The notes under the pieces: model-generated
What the model was told of the DNA's origin: nothing
Database searches by the model: none
What the model saw: the letters and a program-made list of their open reading frames with translations, nothing else
Program-made: the position numbers and the translations under genes
Shown: positions 30,599 to 40,221 of the stretch, in pieces
Numbering within the stretch: the first letter of the stretch is position 1
Layout of the letters: every line of letters starts with the position of its first letter
Source of the DNA: an uncultured Acidobacteriota bacterium
GTDB taxonomy: Bacteria; Acidobacteriota; Terriglobia; Bryobacterales; Bryobacteraceae
DNA: 64,000 nt
Direction: 5' to 3'
Assembly: GCA_902826605.1 (NCBI GenBank)
Contig: CADEFM010000001.1
Span: 1 to 64,000 of the forward strand

Positions 30599-33451
30599 TC
30601 AGTCGCCGTGCGCCATCACCGCGTCGTCTTCCAGAATGCGCGTGTTCTGACGGCGCATCTCGCCGTAGCGCTGCTGCCACTCGGAGGTCTTCTTCGCCAA
30701 CTGTACTTGCACGGCTGTTACTTTGTATTCGGGACAATTGGTGGCCCAGTCTGAAAATTCCGTGGTGACGACATTAGCGCCGGTCATCGCGTGATGGAAC
30801 GTGGTGTACACCACGCCAGGCTGCATGCGCTCGGAAATTTTGGCGGGCAAAGCGATGTCCCCGCTGCGGCTGGCGAGTGACACCAGATCGCCGTCGCGAA
30901 TGCCGCGGTTCTCGGCGTCGGACGGATGAATCTCCAGCACGTCCTCGCTATGCCAGATATTGTTGGGAGTACGGGCCGTCTGCGCCCCTACGTTATATTG
31001 CGAAAGAATCCGCCCCGTTGTGAGAATCAGCGGGAATCGCGCCGTTGAGCGCTCGTCGGTGGGAACGAATTCGGTGAGCATGAATTTGCCCTTGCCACTA
31101 GCGAATTTCCCAATATGCATGATCGGCGTACCCTCGGGGGCTTCTTCGTTGCAAGGCCATTGAACGCTGCCCAGCTCATCCAGCTTCTGATAGGTTACAC
31201 CCGCAAACGTCGGTGTCAGCCGCGCGATTTCATCCATGATTTCCGATGGATGAGTGTAATTCATCGGATATCCGAGAGCGTTGGAAAGCGCCATGGTGGC
31301 CTGCCAGTCTTCCAGACCCGCCATCGGGGCGATGGCTTTGCGCACACGTCCAATGCGCCGCTCCGCATTGGTGAATGTGCCGTCTTTTTCGAGGAACGAC
31401 GATCCCGGCAGAAATACGTGAGCGTAATTCGCAGTCTCATTCAGGAACAGATCCTGGACCACGACGCACTCCATCGCTTCCAGGCCCGCCGTCACGTGCT
31501 TGGTATTGGGATCGGATTGCACGATGTCCTCACCCTGCACATAAAGCCCTTTGAACGTACCGTCCACCGCTGCGTCCAGCATGTTGGGGATGCGCAGACC
31601 AGGCTCGCCGTCGAGCGCAACGTGCCAATCCTGCTCCAGCATCTTGCGCGTGCTGTCGTCGGAAACGTGGCGATAGCCCGAAAATTCGTGGGGGAACGAT
31701 CCCATGTCGCACGCGCCCTGCACGTTGTTCTGGCCGCGCAGCGGATTCACGCCCACGCCGCGCCGTCCCAGGTTTCCGGTGAGCATTGCAAGATTCGCCA
31801 TGCCCATCACCATGGTGGATCCCTGGCTGTGCTCGGTGACGCCTAGGCCGTAATATATGGCCGCATTGCCTCCGGTCGCGTACAGCCTTGCCGCTCCGCG
31901 AATCTCCGCCGCGGGAATACCGGTAACCGATTCCAGCGATTCCGGCGAATTTTTTTCCTGTACGATAAACGTTCGCCACAATTCAAACGCCTTGGCATCG
32001 CAGCGTTCTTTGATGTCGTCTTCCGCCGCCAATCCTTCGGTGACGATCACGTGCGCCAGTGCATTAATCACCGCGACATTCGCGCCGGGCTGCAGAGCCA
32101 AATGGTAATCCGCCTTTACGTGAGGCGTTTCCACTAAATCGATGCGTCGCGGATCCACGATGATCAGCTTCGCGCCCTCGCGCAGCCGCCGCTTCATCTG
32201 AGAGGCAAATACCGGATGGGCGTCGGTGGGGTTCGCTCCGATCACCATCATCACGTCGGCTTCTTCGACCGAATCGAAATCCTGTGTGCCGGCGGACGTC
32301 CCGAATGTCGCCTTCAAGCCATAGCCCGTGGGGGAATGGCAGACGCGCGCGCATGTGTCCACATTGTTGTTGCCGAAAGCCGCGCGGATCATCTTTTGAA
32401 CCAGATACGTCTCTTCGTTGGTGCAGCGCGAAGAAGTGATGCCGCCTACGGAATCGCGCCCGTACTTGGCTTGAATGCGTTTGAATTCGCTCGCCGCGTG
32501 GGAAATCGCGTCTTCCCAGCTCACTTCACGCCACGGATCGCTGATCTTGGCGCGGATCATCGGATTCAGAATTCGGTCCTTATGGGTCGCGTAACCAATG
32601 GCGAAGCGTCCCTTCACGCAGGAATGCCCGTGATTCGCCTTGCCATCCTTGTGCGGAACCATGCGCACCACTTGATCGCCCTGCAACTCCGCTTTGAATG
32701 TGCAGCCCACGCCGCAATACGCGCAAGTGGTGATCACGCTGCGCTCCGGAACGCCCATTTGAATGACGGATTTTTCGTTTAAAGTCGCCGTCGGGCAAGC
32801 CTGCACGCAAGCTCCGCAGGACACGCACTCAGAATCCAGGAATGGCTTCCCGCCCGCGGAGACTTTCGATTCAAAGCCGCGGCCCTGAATGGTCAGCGCG
32901 AATGTGCCTTGCACTTCCTCGCAGGCGCGCACGCAGCGTGAACAGACGATGCACTTTGAAGCCTCAAACGTGAAATACGGATTCGATTCGTCCTTCGGGG
33001 CGCTTAGGTGATTCTCGCCTGCATAGCCATAACGCACTTCGCGCAGGCCCACTGCACCCGCCATGTCCTGTAATTCGCAATCCCCATTGGCCGAACATGT
33101 CAGGCAGTCCAGCGGATGATCGGAAATATACAGCTCCATTACGCCGCGCCGCAGCTTCGCTAGCTTGGGAGTCTGCGTACGAACGTGCATCCCCGGTTCG
33201 ACGGTAGTCGTGCAGGATGCCGGCGTGCCGCGTTTCCCGTCAATTTCCACCAGGCATAACCGGCAAGACCCGAAGGCCTTGACGCTATCGGTGGCGCATA
33301 GCTTGGGAATGCCGATGCCCGCCTCCACAGCCGCGCGCATCACAGAAGTCCCCGCGGGGACCGTTACCGGTTGTCCGTCAATCTCCAGCGTTACCAACGT
33401 GTTGATGACGGAGAGCGGTGTGCCGTAATCAGTTTCTTGCAGGAGGGGCAT
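30599..33451 (-). CDS. fdsA: NAD-dependent formate dehydrogenase, catalytic alpha subunit (Mo/W, Fe-S)
   Basis: 950 aa. N-terminal NuoG-like part: [2Fe-2S] ligands Cys52, 63, 66, 80; a His-Cys3 cluster (His112, Cys116, 119, 125); two [4Fe-4S] sets (Cys167/170/173/177 and Cys209/212/215/219). Then the molybdopterin domain with its own [4Fe-4S] cluster (Cys243, 246, 250, 278) and the active-site RVCHSPTGYGL with Cys371-His372, so a cysteine and not selenocysteine ligates the metal. It oxidises formate to CO2. No signal peptide, so cytoplasmic. Length agrees with FdsA. Seven bases after fdsB. Confidence 0.95.
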   Translation of the reverse strand: MPLLQETDYGTPLSVINTLVTLEIDGQPVTVPAGTSVMRAAVEAGIGIPKLCATDSVKAFGSCRLCLVEIDGKRGTPASCTTTVEPGMHVRTQTPKLAKLRRGVMELYISDHPLDCLTCSANGDCELQDMAGAVGLREVRYGYAGENHLSAPKDESNPYFTFEASKCIVCSRCVRACEEVQGTFALTIQGRGFESKVSAGGKPFLDSECVSCGACVQACPTATLNEKSVIQMGVPERSVITTCAYCGVGCTFKAELQGDQVVRMVPHKDGKANHGHSCVKGRFAIGYATHKDRILNPMIRAKISDPWREVSWEDAISHAASEFKRIQAKYGRDSVGGITSSRCTNEETYLVQKMIRAAFGNNNVDTCARVCHSPTGYGLKATFGTSAGTQDFDSVEEADVMMVIGANPTDAHPVFASQMKRRLREGAKLIIVDPRRIDLVETPHVKADYHLALQPGANVAVINALAHVIVTEGLAAEDDIKERCDAKAFELWRTFIVQEKNSPESLESVTGIPAAEIRGAARLYATGGNAAIYYGLGVTEHSQGSTMVMGMANLAMLTGNLGRRGVGVNPLRGQNNVQGACDMGSFPHEFSGYRHVSDDSTRKMLEQDWHVALDGEPGLRIPNMLDAAVDGTFKGLYVQGEDIVQSDPNTKHVTAGLEAMECVVVQDLFLNETANYAHVFLPGSSFLEKDGTFTNAERRIGRVRKAIAPMAGLEDWQATMALSNALGYPMNYTHPSEIMDEIARLTPTFAGVTYQKLDELGSVQWPCNEEAPEGTPIMHIGKFASGKGKFMLTEFVPTDERSTARFPLILTTGRILSQYNVGAQTARTPNNIWHSEDVLEIHPSDAENRGIRDGDLVSLASRSGDIALPAKISERMQPGVVYTTFHHAMTGANVVTTEFSDWATNCPEYKVTAVQVQLAKKTSEWQQRYGEMRRQNTRILEDDAVMAHGD

Positions 33452-33458
33452 AGAATAC

Positions 33459-34979
33459 CTACACCTTTAGTTTCGCAAAATCTTCAGGGAAATGGTGAAC
33501 GGCGCTTTGGACCGGGAAGGGAGTCAACCCGCCGAGTGCGCATAGCGAACCATCCAGCAGCGTTTCGCACAAATCATTCAGTAATTCCAGGTTCCGCGCC
33601 CGATCCTGTCCCGCGACGATCCTGTCGATTACTTCCACACCGCGCGTCGATCCAATCCGGCATGGAGTGCATTTTCCGCAGCTCTCTATGGCGCAGAATT
33701 CCATCGCGAAGCGGGCTTGCTCGGCAAGATCCACGGTATCGTCAAACACCACCACACCGCCGTGCCCGATCAGGCCCTTTTTCTCAGCAAATGCTTCGTA
33801 ATCGAGTGGTGTGTCCAGTAGTGCCTCTGGGAAGTACGCGCCTAGCGGTCCTCCCACCTGCACGGCGCGGAACGGCCGCCCGGTGCGAGTCCCACCGCCG
33901 AAATCGTAGATCGCTTCGCGCAGCGTCAAGCCGAACGCCTTCTCCACCAAGCCGGCGTACTTGAGATTGCCCGCCAGTTGAATAGTCAGCGTTCCGCGCG
34001 ATCTGCCCATCCCGAAGTCGCGATAGAACTGAGCGCCCCTGTCGAAAATAATCGGCACAGTCGCCAGTGAGATCAGATTGTTGACGACAGTCGGTTTGCC
34101 AAACAGGCCCTCCACGGCCGGAAGGGGCGGTCGGGGGCGCACCTGCCCGCGCTTGCCTTCCAGGCTTTCGAGCAGAGACGTTTCCTCTCCGCAAATATAA
34201 GCGCCTGCGCCCAGCCGTATGTCGATGTCAAAATCCGGGCCCAGGTAGCCCGCTTCCCTGGCGATCTCGACGGCGCGCCGCATGGTTCGGAAACCGTGCG
34301 GATACTCCGAACGAATGTAGACGTAACCCTGTGTAGCGCCCACCGCGAGTCCCGCGATGGTCATGCCTTCGATCAAGACGAACGGATCGCCCTCCATGAT
34401 CATCCGATCCGCGTAGGTGCCGCTGTCGCCCTCATCGGCATTGCATACGATGTATTTTTGCGATGCCGGCGTTTTCAATACGGTGCGCCACTTGATGCCC
34501 GTCGGAAATCCCGCACCGCCGCGCCCCCGCAGGCCTGACTGCACAGTTTCCTCGACGATCGCCTCCGGAGTCATGGTGCGCGCGCGCTTCAATCCCTGAT
34601 AGCCGCCGTGCGCGATGTAATCGGAGAGCGACAGCGGGTCTGTGATGCCGCATCGGGCGAACGTTAGCCGTTCCTGGCGTTTCAGGTACGGAATCTCTTC
34701 CGTCAATCCCAGGCAAAGCCCGTGCGGCTTGCCTTCAAGCATCCCTGCGTCGAACAGTTCCACCACCACTCCGGGTGTTACCGGCCCGTAGGCGACGCGC
34801 CCGCGCGCGGTTTCCACTTCCACCAACGGTTCCAGCCAGAAAAGGCCTCGCGAACCGTTGCGGATTACCGTGACATCGCTCAATCCGCGCGATGAGATCT
34901 CGGCCATAATCGCGCGAGCCACCGCATCCGCGCCCACCGAGAGCGCCGACGAATCGCAGGGGACGTAAATCCTCATCAC
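33459..34979 (-). CDS. fdsB: NAD-dependent formate dehydrogenase beta subunit (NuoF-like, FMN/NADH)
   Basis: 506 aa. N-terminal thioredoxin-fold region without most cluster cysteines, then NuoF-type domains: FMN loop GLRGRGGAGFPTGIKW, NADH site NADEGDSGTYADR, GAGAYICGEETSLLESLEG, and the C-terminal [4Fe-4S] ligands ESCGKCTPCRIG...C. It passes electrons from the alpha subunit to NAD+. Overlaps fdsG by four bases (ATGA). Confidence 0.95.
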   Translation of the reverse strand: MMRIYVPCDSSALSVGADAVARAIMAEISSRGLSDVTVIRNGSRGLFWLEPLVEVETARGRVAYGPVTPGVVVELFDAGMLEGKPHGLCLGLTEEIPYLKRQERLTFARCGITDPLSLSDYIAHGGYQGLKRARTMTPEAIVEETVQSGLRGRGGAGFPTGIKWRTVLKTPASQKYIVCNADEGDSGTYADRMIMEGDPFVLIEGMTIAGLAVGATQGYVYIRSEYPHGFRTMRRAVEIAREAGYLGPDFDIDIRLGAGAYICGEETSLLESLEGKRGQVRPRPPLPAVEGLFGKPTVVNNLISLATVPIIFDRGAQFYRDFGMGRSRGTLTIQLAGNLKYAGLVEKAFGLTLREAIYDFGGGTRTGRPFRAVQVGGPLGAYFPEALLDTPLDYEAFAEKKGLIGHGGVVVFDDTVDLAEQARFAMEFCAIESCGKCTPCRIGSTRGVEVIDRIVAGQDRARNLELLNDLCETLLDGSLCALGGLTPFPVQSAVHHFPEDFAKLKV

Positions 34980-35497
34980 ATCCGCCTCGCGCTATCGATC
35001 AGGAAGTCGACTACCTCTTCGGAAACGCGCCCGTAAGGCTTACCGTCCAGCATGACAGCAGGCGAAAGCGCGCAGTTACCCAAACAGTACACCGGCTTCA
35101 GCGTGAATGCCCCGTCGGCTGTTGTTTCGCCCAGCTTGGCCGCTAACTTGTTTTCGACGTGCCGCACCAGTGCGTTGCAGCCCATGGACTGGCAAGACTC
35201 CGCGCGGCAAATCTGCAGAAGGTGCCGGCCACCCGGCTCACGATGGAAATCATGATAAAACGTGATCACCCCATGTACTTCGGCATGCGAGAGATTCAGC
35301 GCCTGGCTTACCAGTGGAATCGCCGCATCGTCGACGTACCCGAATTCTTCTTGCAGCGCGTGCAGGATAGGAAGCAGCGCGCCGGGTAAGGTTTGGAGTT
35401 CCCGAATGCGGACTAAAGCGCGCGCGGGATCCCATGTTGGATTGGAGCTTGTCAAAAAAATATTATCCCGCTCTCCTTCGATCCGTGGCAACTCCAC
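34976..35497 (-). CDS. fdsG: NAD-dependent formate dehydrogenase gamma subunit (NuoE-like)
   Basis: 173 aa from GTG 35497; a later TTG is possible because the family normally starts near LPGALLPILHALQEEFGY. NuoE thioredoxin fold with [2Fe-2S] ligands in CRAESC and CLGNC. First gene of the fds unit, yet only 12 bases separate its start from the stop of the RND pump gene, and a 17-bp palindrome overlaps that junction. AAGGAG lies inside the coding region near residue 7, which supports a slightly later start. Confidence 0.92.
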   Translation of the reverse strand: MELPRIEGERDNIFLTSSNPTWDPARALVRIRELQTLPGALLPILHALQEEFGYVDDAAIPLVSQALNLSHAEVHGVITFYHDFHREPGGRHLLQICRAESCQSMGCNALVRHVENKLAAKLGETTADGAFTLKPVYCLGNCALSPAVMLDGKPYGRVSEEVVDFLIDSARRM

Positions 35498-35513
35498 TGA
35501 AACCGGGTTTCAG
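35497..35513. repeat. 17-bp inverted repeat between RND pump and fdsG
   Basis: CTGAAACCGGGTTTCAG: eight-base perfect arms around one central G. It covers the last codons of the pump gene and the start of fdsG. Possible operator or mRNA hairpin. Confidence 0.6.
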
Positions 35514-38500
35514 CGCCTTACTTCGCTGTGCTCGGTTTGAGCGTCCAGGAAATCAGTCCCGCGTGCACGTCCAGTGTGGGGGACTTTTGCGGGCCGATCT
35601 GTTCGATGGAGCATCCACCACGCAGTCGGAACCACGATCAAATTCAGGAGAGTCGACGACAACAGGCCAAAGAGAATGACAAACGCCATGGGAGCCTGAA
35701 TTTCACTTCCGGGTTGTCCTTTCCTCAAAGCGATTGGGACGAGAGCGAGTCCAGCAGCAAGTGCCGTCATCAGGATGGGAATCAGGCGTTCACTCGCGCC
35801 GCGCATGAGCGCTTCGTGAACATCCCGGATTCGCTCGATTTCCGATAAATGCCGGACGTGGGAGACGAGCATTATCCCGTTACGCGTGGCAATGCCAAAG
35901 AGTGTGATGAAGCCGATGATCGAAGCGACGGAGAGCACGCCACCGCCAAGCAGCACTCCCACAACTCCGCCGACCAAGGCCAAGGGGAGGTTCAGCATGA
36001 TGATGAGAGCATCGCTCAGGGAATGAAAGACCGTCGCCAAGATAACCGCGGTTGCAACGATGACAAGAGATCCCAGGAGCAATAGAAGCCGTGTGGCTTG
36101 TTGTTCACTTTCAAATTGTCCGCCGTACTCAACCCTATAGCCCTGCGGAAAACTGACTCCTTGGGTAATACGGTCGCGGATGTCATTGACAGTTCCGATA
36201 AGATCCCGACCCGCGACATTACATTGCACGACAATTCTTCGCTGTACGCCTTCCCGCATGATAAAGTTCGGACCGCGATCCTCTCGAATGTCCGCTATTG
36301 CTCCCAAGGGTACCCGTACTCCACTCGGCGTATCGATCAGGGTTTTGCGAATTGCTTCGATCGATTCCGATTCTTCCGATCCATAGCGAACTACCAGCGG
36401 AAAGCTCACCTGACCTTCCAGAATGCGGCTGACTTCTTTGCCGACGTAGGCTGTCTGCATGAGATCAGATGCTTCTCCCGTTGAAAGTCCATAACGTGCG
36501 GCGCTGGTTGGGTTCACTTTCACACGCAGCGTGGGGATATCGGTCTGCTGCTCCGTCGAAAGATCAACGACGCCCGGAACCCCGCTCATGACTCCCTGTA
36601 TTTGTTTGGCGAGTGCGCGAAGCTGTGTAAGATCGTCGCCGAACACCTTGACGGCGATGTTCGCCCGGATGCCGGAAAGTATGTGGTCGATGCGATGGGA
36701 GATCGGCTGGCCAACGGTCACGTTCGTGCCCGGCATGAGAGTGACTTTTTCGCGGATTTCCTTGAGAACTTCATCCTTGAGACGGTTGCCCATGCGGAGA
36801 TTTACGTCCAACTCTGCCGATTCAACTCCTTGTACATGCTCATCGAATTCCGCCCGTCCCGTACGCCGTCCGGTGGAAACTACTTCCGGCACGGAAAGCA
36901 AGATTCGCTCCAGAGCATTGCCCAGAGCATCGGATTCGGCAAGGCTAGTTCCGGGCATCGTAACCGCACTTACCGTCAACGACCCTTCATTGAAGTCCGG
37001 CAAAAATGACCGGCCCGCCTGGGAGAGTTTCCAGCCAGCGGCAACGACGAGCGTTAACGCAATGGCGAGCACCACTACCGGAACTCTTAGGCAGTGCTCC
37101 AATACCGGCATATACATCCGCTGGAGAAAATGCGACAACCATGGTTCCTTTCCACGGAGAATCGCTTTCGCCCGCGGCAACAGGTAGGAACACAAAACCG
37201 GAGTCACCGTAAGGGCCACTAGCAGCGACGCGAGCAAACTCACGATATATGCGACAGCGAGCGGACGCAGCAGCCTGCCCTCCACGCTTGTCAGTGCGAA
37301 CAGCGGCAGGAATACCAAAACGACGATGACCGTAGCGAACACCACGGAACTCCGAATTTCTCGGGAAGCCCGGTAGACAATATCAAGAGCCGCACTCCGT
37401 TCTCCCTCAGGCTTGTTGGCATTCTCGCGCAGACGCCGCATTACGTTTTCGACGTCGATAATAGCGTCGTCCACCAGTTCTCCAATGGCAATCGCCAATC
37501 CGCCGAGCGTCATGCTATTGATCGAAAAACCAAAGAAACTCATCGCCAGGACGGCCGCGACTAGCGAGAGCGGCAATGCGACTAGTGTAATCAGGGCCGC
37601 ACGCACGTTGAACAAAAAGAGCAACACGATGATCGCGACCAGCACCACACCGTCACGAAGAGCCCGCGTGAGATTTTCCAGAGATCGCTCGATGAAATCC
37701 GCGCCTCTAAAGATGTTGCGGTCGATCTTCATTCCGGACGGAAGCGTTCGCTGGATGTCGTCAAGTGTGGCCTCGACGGCTTTCGTGAGATCTAGAGTGT
37801 TCGTTCCGGGCTGCTTTTGAATTCCAAGAATGACGGCCGGTTTCGCATTATGCGATCCCTCTCCGCGCTTGAGTGCAGCGCCAATTTTTACTTGAGCTAC
37901 ATCGCGAATGAGAATGGGCCGTCCATTGCGCGACGTAATCACGATTCCGCCGATTTCTTCTTCAGTGCGAACCCGGCCCACTCCCTGGATCAGATACTCC
38001 TGTCCGCCGGCAACGCGGAAACCAGCGGAAGAATTTTGATTAGCGGCGCGCAGCGCGGACTCCACGTCAGCCAGCCTCACGTCATATTCCCGAAGCCACG
38101 ACGGATCCACCACGACCTGATATTGCTTTTGGTCTCCTCCTGTCGGAATCACCTGAGAAACGCCGGGAACCGCGAGAAGCCTGCGCCGCACGACGGTATC
38201 CGCAATCGTTCTTAACTCGAGCGGCGAGTGACGGTCCGATTCCAGCGCGACGAATTGAATTTCGCCCATCACCGAAGACACCGGCGCGAGAACCGGAGGC
38301 GCCATTTCGGGCGGAAGAGATCCGGCCACTTGCGCGAGCTTCTCTGTGACAATCTGACGCGCGCGTTGGATGTCTTGGCCCCAATCGAACTCCACCCATA
38401 CGACCGCAATCCCGACCGCCGTCGCGGAACGAACGCGACGCACTCCAATCGCGCCATTCATGACGGCTTCCACGGGAAATGTTGCCAGCGCCTCCAACTC

Positions 38501-38677
38501 TGTCGGCGCCATGCCGCGACCTTCGAGAAGAATCGTGACAGTTGGCGCGGTCAAGTCTGGCAGAACATCTAGTGGCGTGCGAGTGGCGACGTACCCGCCG
38601 GCGATGAGCAGCGCACAGGCGAGAAACAGAACGAATTGGCGATAGCGCAATGACCCGCGAATGAGTGAATCCAACAT
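35510..38677 (-). CDS. CusA/CzcA family heavy-metal RND efflux pump
   Basis: 1055 aa, usual size, with 12 helices and two large periplasmic domains. Proton-relay and family signature in TM4: AIGELVDDAIIDVENVMRR. Other family segments: ATFPVEAVMNGAIGVRRVRS, FDWGQDIQRARQIV, GGLAIAIGELVDDA. It exports monovalent or divalent metal cations with the adaptor and outer-membrane protein encoded just upstream. Substrate (Cu/Ag or Co/Zn/Cd) is not determinable by eye. Eleven bases after the adaptor gene; the fds operon follows after 12 bases. Confidence 0.94.
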   Translation of the reverse strand: MLDSLIRGSLRYRQFVLFLACALLIAGGYVATRTPLDVLPDLTAPTVTILLEGRGMAPTELEALATFPVEAVMNGAIGVRRVRSATAVGIAVVWVEFDWGQDIQRARQIVTEKLAQVAGSLPPEMAPPVLAPVSSVMGEIQFVALESDRHSPLELRTIADTVVRRRLLAVPGVSQVIPTGGDQKQYQVVVDPSWLREYDVRLADVESALRAANQNSSAGFRVAGGQEYLIQGVGRVRTEEEIGGIVITSRNGRPILIRDVAQVKIGAALKRGEGSHNAKPAVILGIQKQPGTNTLDLTKAVEATLDDIQRTLPSGMKIDRNIFRGADFIERSLENLTRALRDGVVLVAIIVLLFLFNVRAALITLVALPLSLVAAVLAMSFFGFSINSMTLGGLAIAIGELVDDAIIDVENVMRRLRENANKPEGERSAALDIVYRASREIRSSVVFATVIVVLVFLPLFALTSVEGRLLRPLAVAYIVSLLASLLVALTVTPVLCSYLLPRAKAILRGKEPWLSHFLQRMYMPVLEHCLRVPVVVLAIALTLVVAAGWKLSQAGRSFLPDFNEGSLTVSAVTMPGTSLAESDALGNALERILLSVPEVVSTGRRTGRAEFDEHVQGVESAELDVNLRMGNRLKDEVLKEIREKVTLMPGTNVTVGQPISHRIDHILSGIRANIAVKVFGDDLTQLRALAKQIQGVMSGVPGVVDLSTEQQTDIPTLRVKVNPTSAARYGLSTGEASDLMQTAYVGKEVSRILEGQVSFPLVVRYGSEESESIEAIRKTLIDTPSGVRVPLGAIADIREDRGPNFIMREGVQRRIVVQCNVAGRDLIGTVNDIRDRITQGVSFPQGYRVEYGGQFESEQQATRLLLLLGSLVIVATAVILATVFHSLSDALIIMLNLPLALVGGVVGVLLGGGVLSVASIIGFITLFGIATRNGIMLVSHVRHLSEIERIRDVHEALMRGASERLIPILMTALAAGLALVPIALRKGQPGSEIQAPMAFVILFGLLSSTLLNLIVVPTAWWMLHRTDRPAKVPHTGRARGTDFLDAQTEHSEVRR

Positions 38678-38688
38678 TGGTTGCCTCT

Positions 38689-40221
38689 TTAATGCACGTG
38701 CCCGTGCGCTGGAATCTGGCTGGACATCGCCGAGAGCCGAATGAGATAGGCTCCTTTGCTCACGACGCGATCATTAGGCCTGAGACCTGATAAAACCTCA
38801 GCTACGTCACCCTGTTTGCGGCCTACCCCCACTGCCCGGCGAGCGAAAGATTCACCGGCCACCTGAACGAACACAACTGGCCGCCCACCGTCATCGACGA
38901 TCGCGCTCTCCGGCACAGTCAATCCTTGTCGCGATTCGGATAAGAACAGCCGGATGGTCACGGTCTGGTTGATCGCAATTCGTCCGTCAGTGTTGTCAAA
39001 TTCATAGACCACTGGAAATGTGCGACTGCTGGGGTCCACTACCTTGCCGAGCGAGATCAGGCGACCTGCTGGCCGGGGCTGATTTAGCCCCGGTATTTGG
39101 ATCTCCGCTCCGCTCAGATTTCGGAGCCTTGGGTAATATGCCTCGGGAACAATCGCGGATACGTAAATTCGATCCGTATCGATGATACGAAAGAGAATCT
39201 CGCCGCCCTTGAGATTGGCCCCCGGCGCAGTCATCGTTTCGGCAATGATCCCTCCAATCGGCGCTCGGATCGAAAACGCCGCGCCGCCGGCGTTCCCCTC
39301 GGCACTGCGGGAAGAATCGAACTGTCGAATGCGCTCTTCGGCCGCGTGCACGCGGGCTTCCGCGGCTGTTTCCGCAGTCCGCGCTTCGTCCAGGCGCTTT
39401 GCCGGCGATGCTCCAGCCTCAACCAATCTGGACGCACGTTCACGATCGCGCCGGGCATAATCGACAGCGGCTTGCGTCTCGGCCTTTGCAAGATCGAGTG
39501 ACGCTCGGTCGCTGGGCACGGAAGTCGGGGGAATCACCGTGGCCAGCACCTGGCCTTGCATGACCCTGGCCCCCAGCACCGGGAAAGCGGCCCCGGCTAC
39601 GAGGCGTCCCGCAAGTGGCGCGGTAACCTCGGCCTGACCTCCGGAACGCGGTGTCACTTCGGCCGGAACCTCAAGGCTTTCACGAAGTGTGCCCGAGTGA
39701 GCCAGATCCGTTGCGAAATCCAATGCCCATTGCTGTTCTTTTGTGAAGTTGATTGTTTCTTCGGTGGGAGCCTTCTCTTCGGTCGGAGCATTGGCCATCA
39801 ATTCGTAGACTGTCACGCCTTCCAGCAAATGCGTGTCAGACAGTGATGGCGAGGTAAGGCGGATTTCCATCTTGGCTGCACCGCTCCGTTTTGGCGTGAC
39901 AGTGACACCGAAGATCCCCGCTTTCGATGGCGCGGGGCTGGAGAATGATTCCACGGTTCCGTCCGCATAGGTCAATTGGACTTCGCTGCGGCCAGTAGGT
40001 ACCGCCTGGAAGTCACTCAGCCGGGTCAAGTGAATGGCGAAGCGGCTGTCTTGATTCTTTACGAGCGTCGGATATTCCAGATACAGCTCGGTCTTGGCGG
40101 ACCATAGGGTCGCTTTTTCGGTGGGCCGCCCGGGCTCGGCGGTCTTGGCCGCTGTTACCGTGGACTTTTGCGTGCATCCCGCGAGTATCACCAATGCGAA
40201 TATTAGTAACCAGCGTTTCAT
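38689..40221 (-). CDS. RND efflux periplasmic adaptor (membrane fusion) lipoprotein
   Basis: 510 aa, larger than typical adaptors (about 400). Lipoprotein signal MKRWLLIFALVILAGC with Cys16 (LAGC lipobox). An N-terminal extra domain of about 110 residues (ELYLEYPTLVKNQDSRFAIH ... LTYADGTVESF) precedes the usual adaptor body: the VTPRSGGQAEVTAPLAGRLV barrel, a helical hairpin (QAAVDYARRDRERASRLVEA), then FSIRAPIGGIIAETMTAPGA and the final barrel. This extra domain is typical of the heavy-metal CusB/CzcB branch. Four-base overlap with the TolC-family gene. Confidence 0.92.
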   Translation of the reverse strand: MKRWLLIFALVILAGCTQKSTVTAAKTAEPGRPTEKATLWSAKTELYLEYPTLVKNQDSRFAIHLTRLSDFQAVPTGRSEVQLTYADGTVESFSSPAPSKAGIFGVTVTPKRSGAAKMEIRLTSPSLSDTHLLEGVTVYELMANAPTEEKAPTEETINFTKEQQWALDFATDLAHSGTLRESLEVPAEVTPRSGGQAEVTAPLAGRLVAGAAFPVLGARVMQGQVLATVIPPTSVPSDRASLDLAKAETQAAVDYARRDRERASRLVEAGASPAKRLDEARTAETAAEARVHAAEERIRQFDSSRSAEGNAGGAAFSIRAPIGGIIAETMTAPGANLKGGEILFRIIDTDRIYVSAIVPEAYYPRLRNLSGAEIQIPGLNQPRPAGRLISLGKVVDPSSRTFPVVYEFDNTDGRIAINQTVTIRLFLSESRQGLTVPESAIVDDGGRPVVFVQVAGESFARRAVGVGRKQGDVAEVLSGLRPNDRVVSKGAYLIRLSAMSSQIPAHGHVH

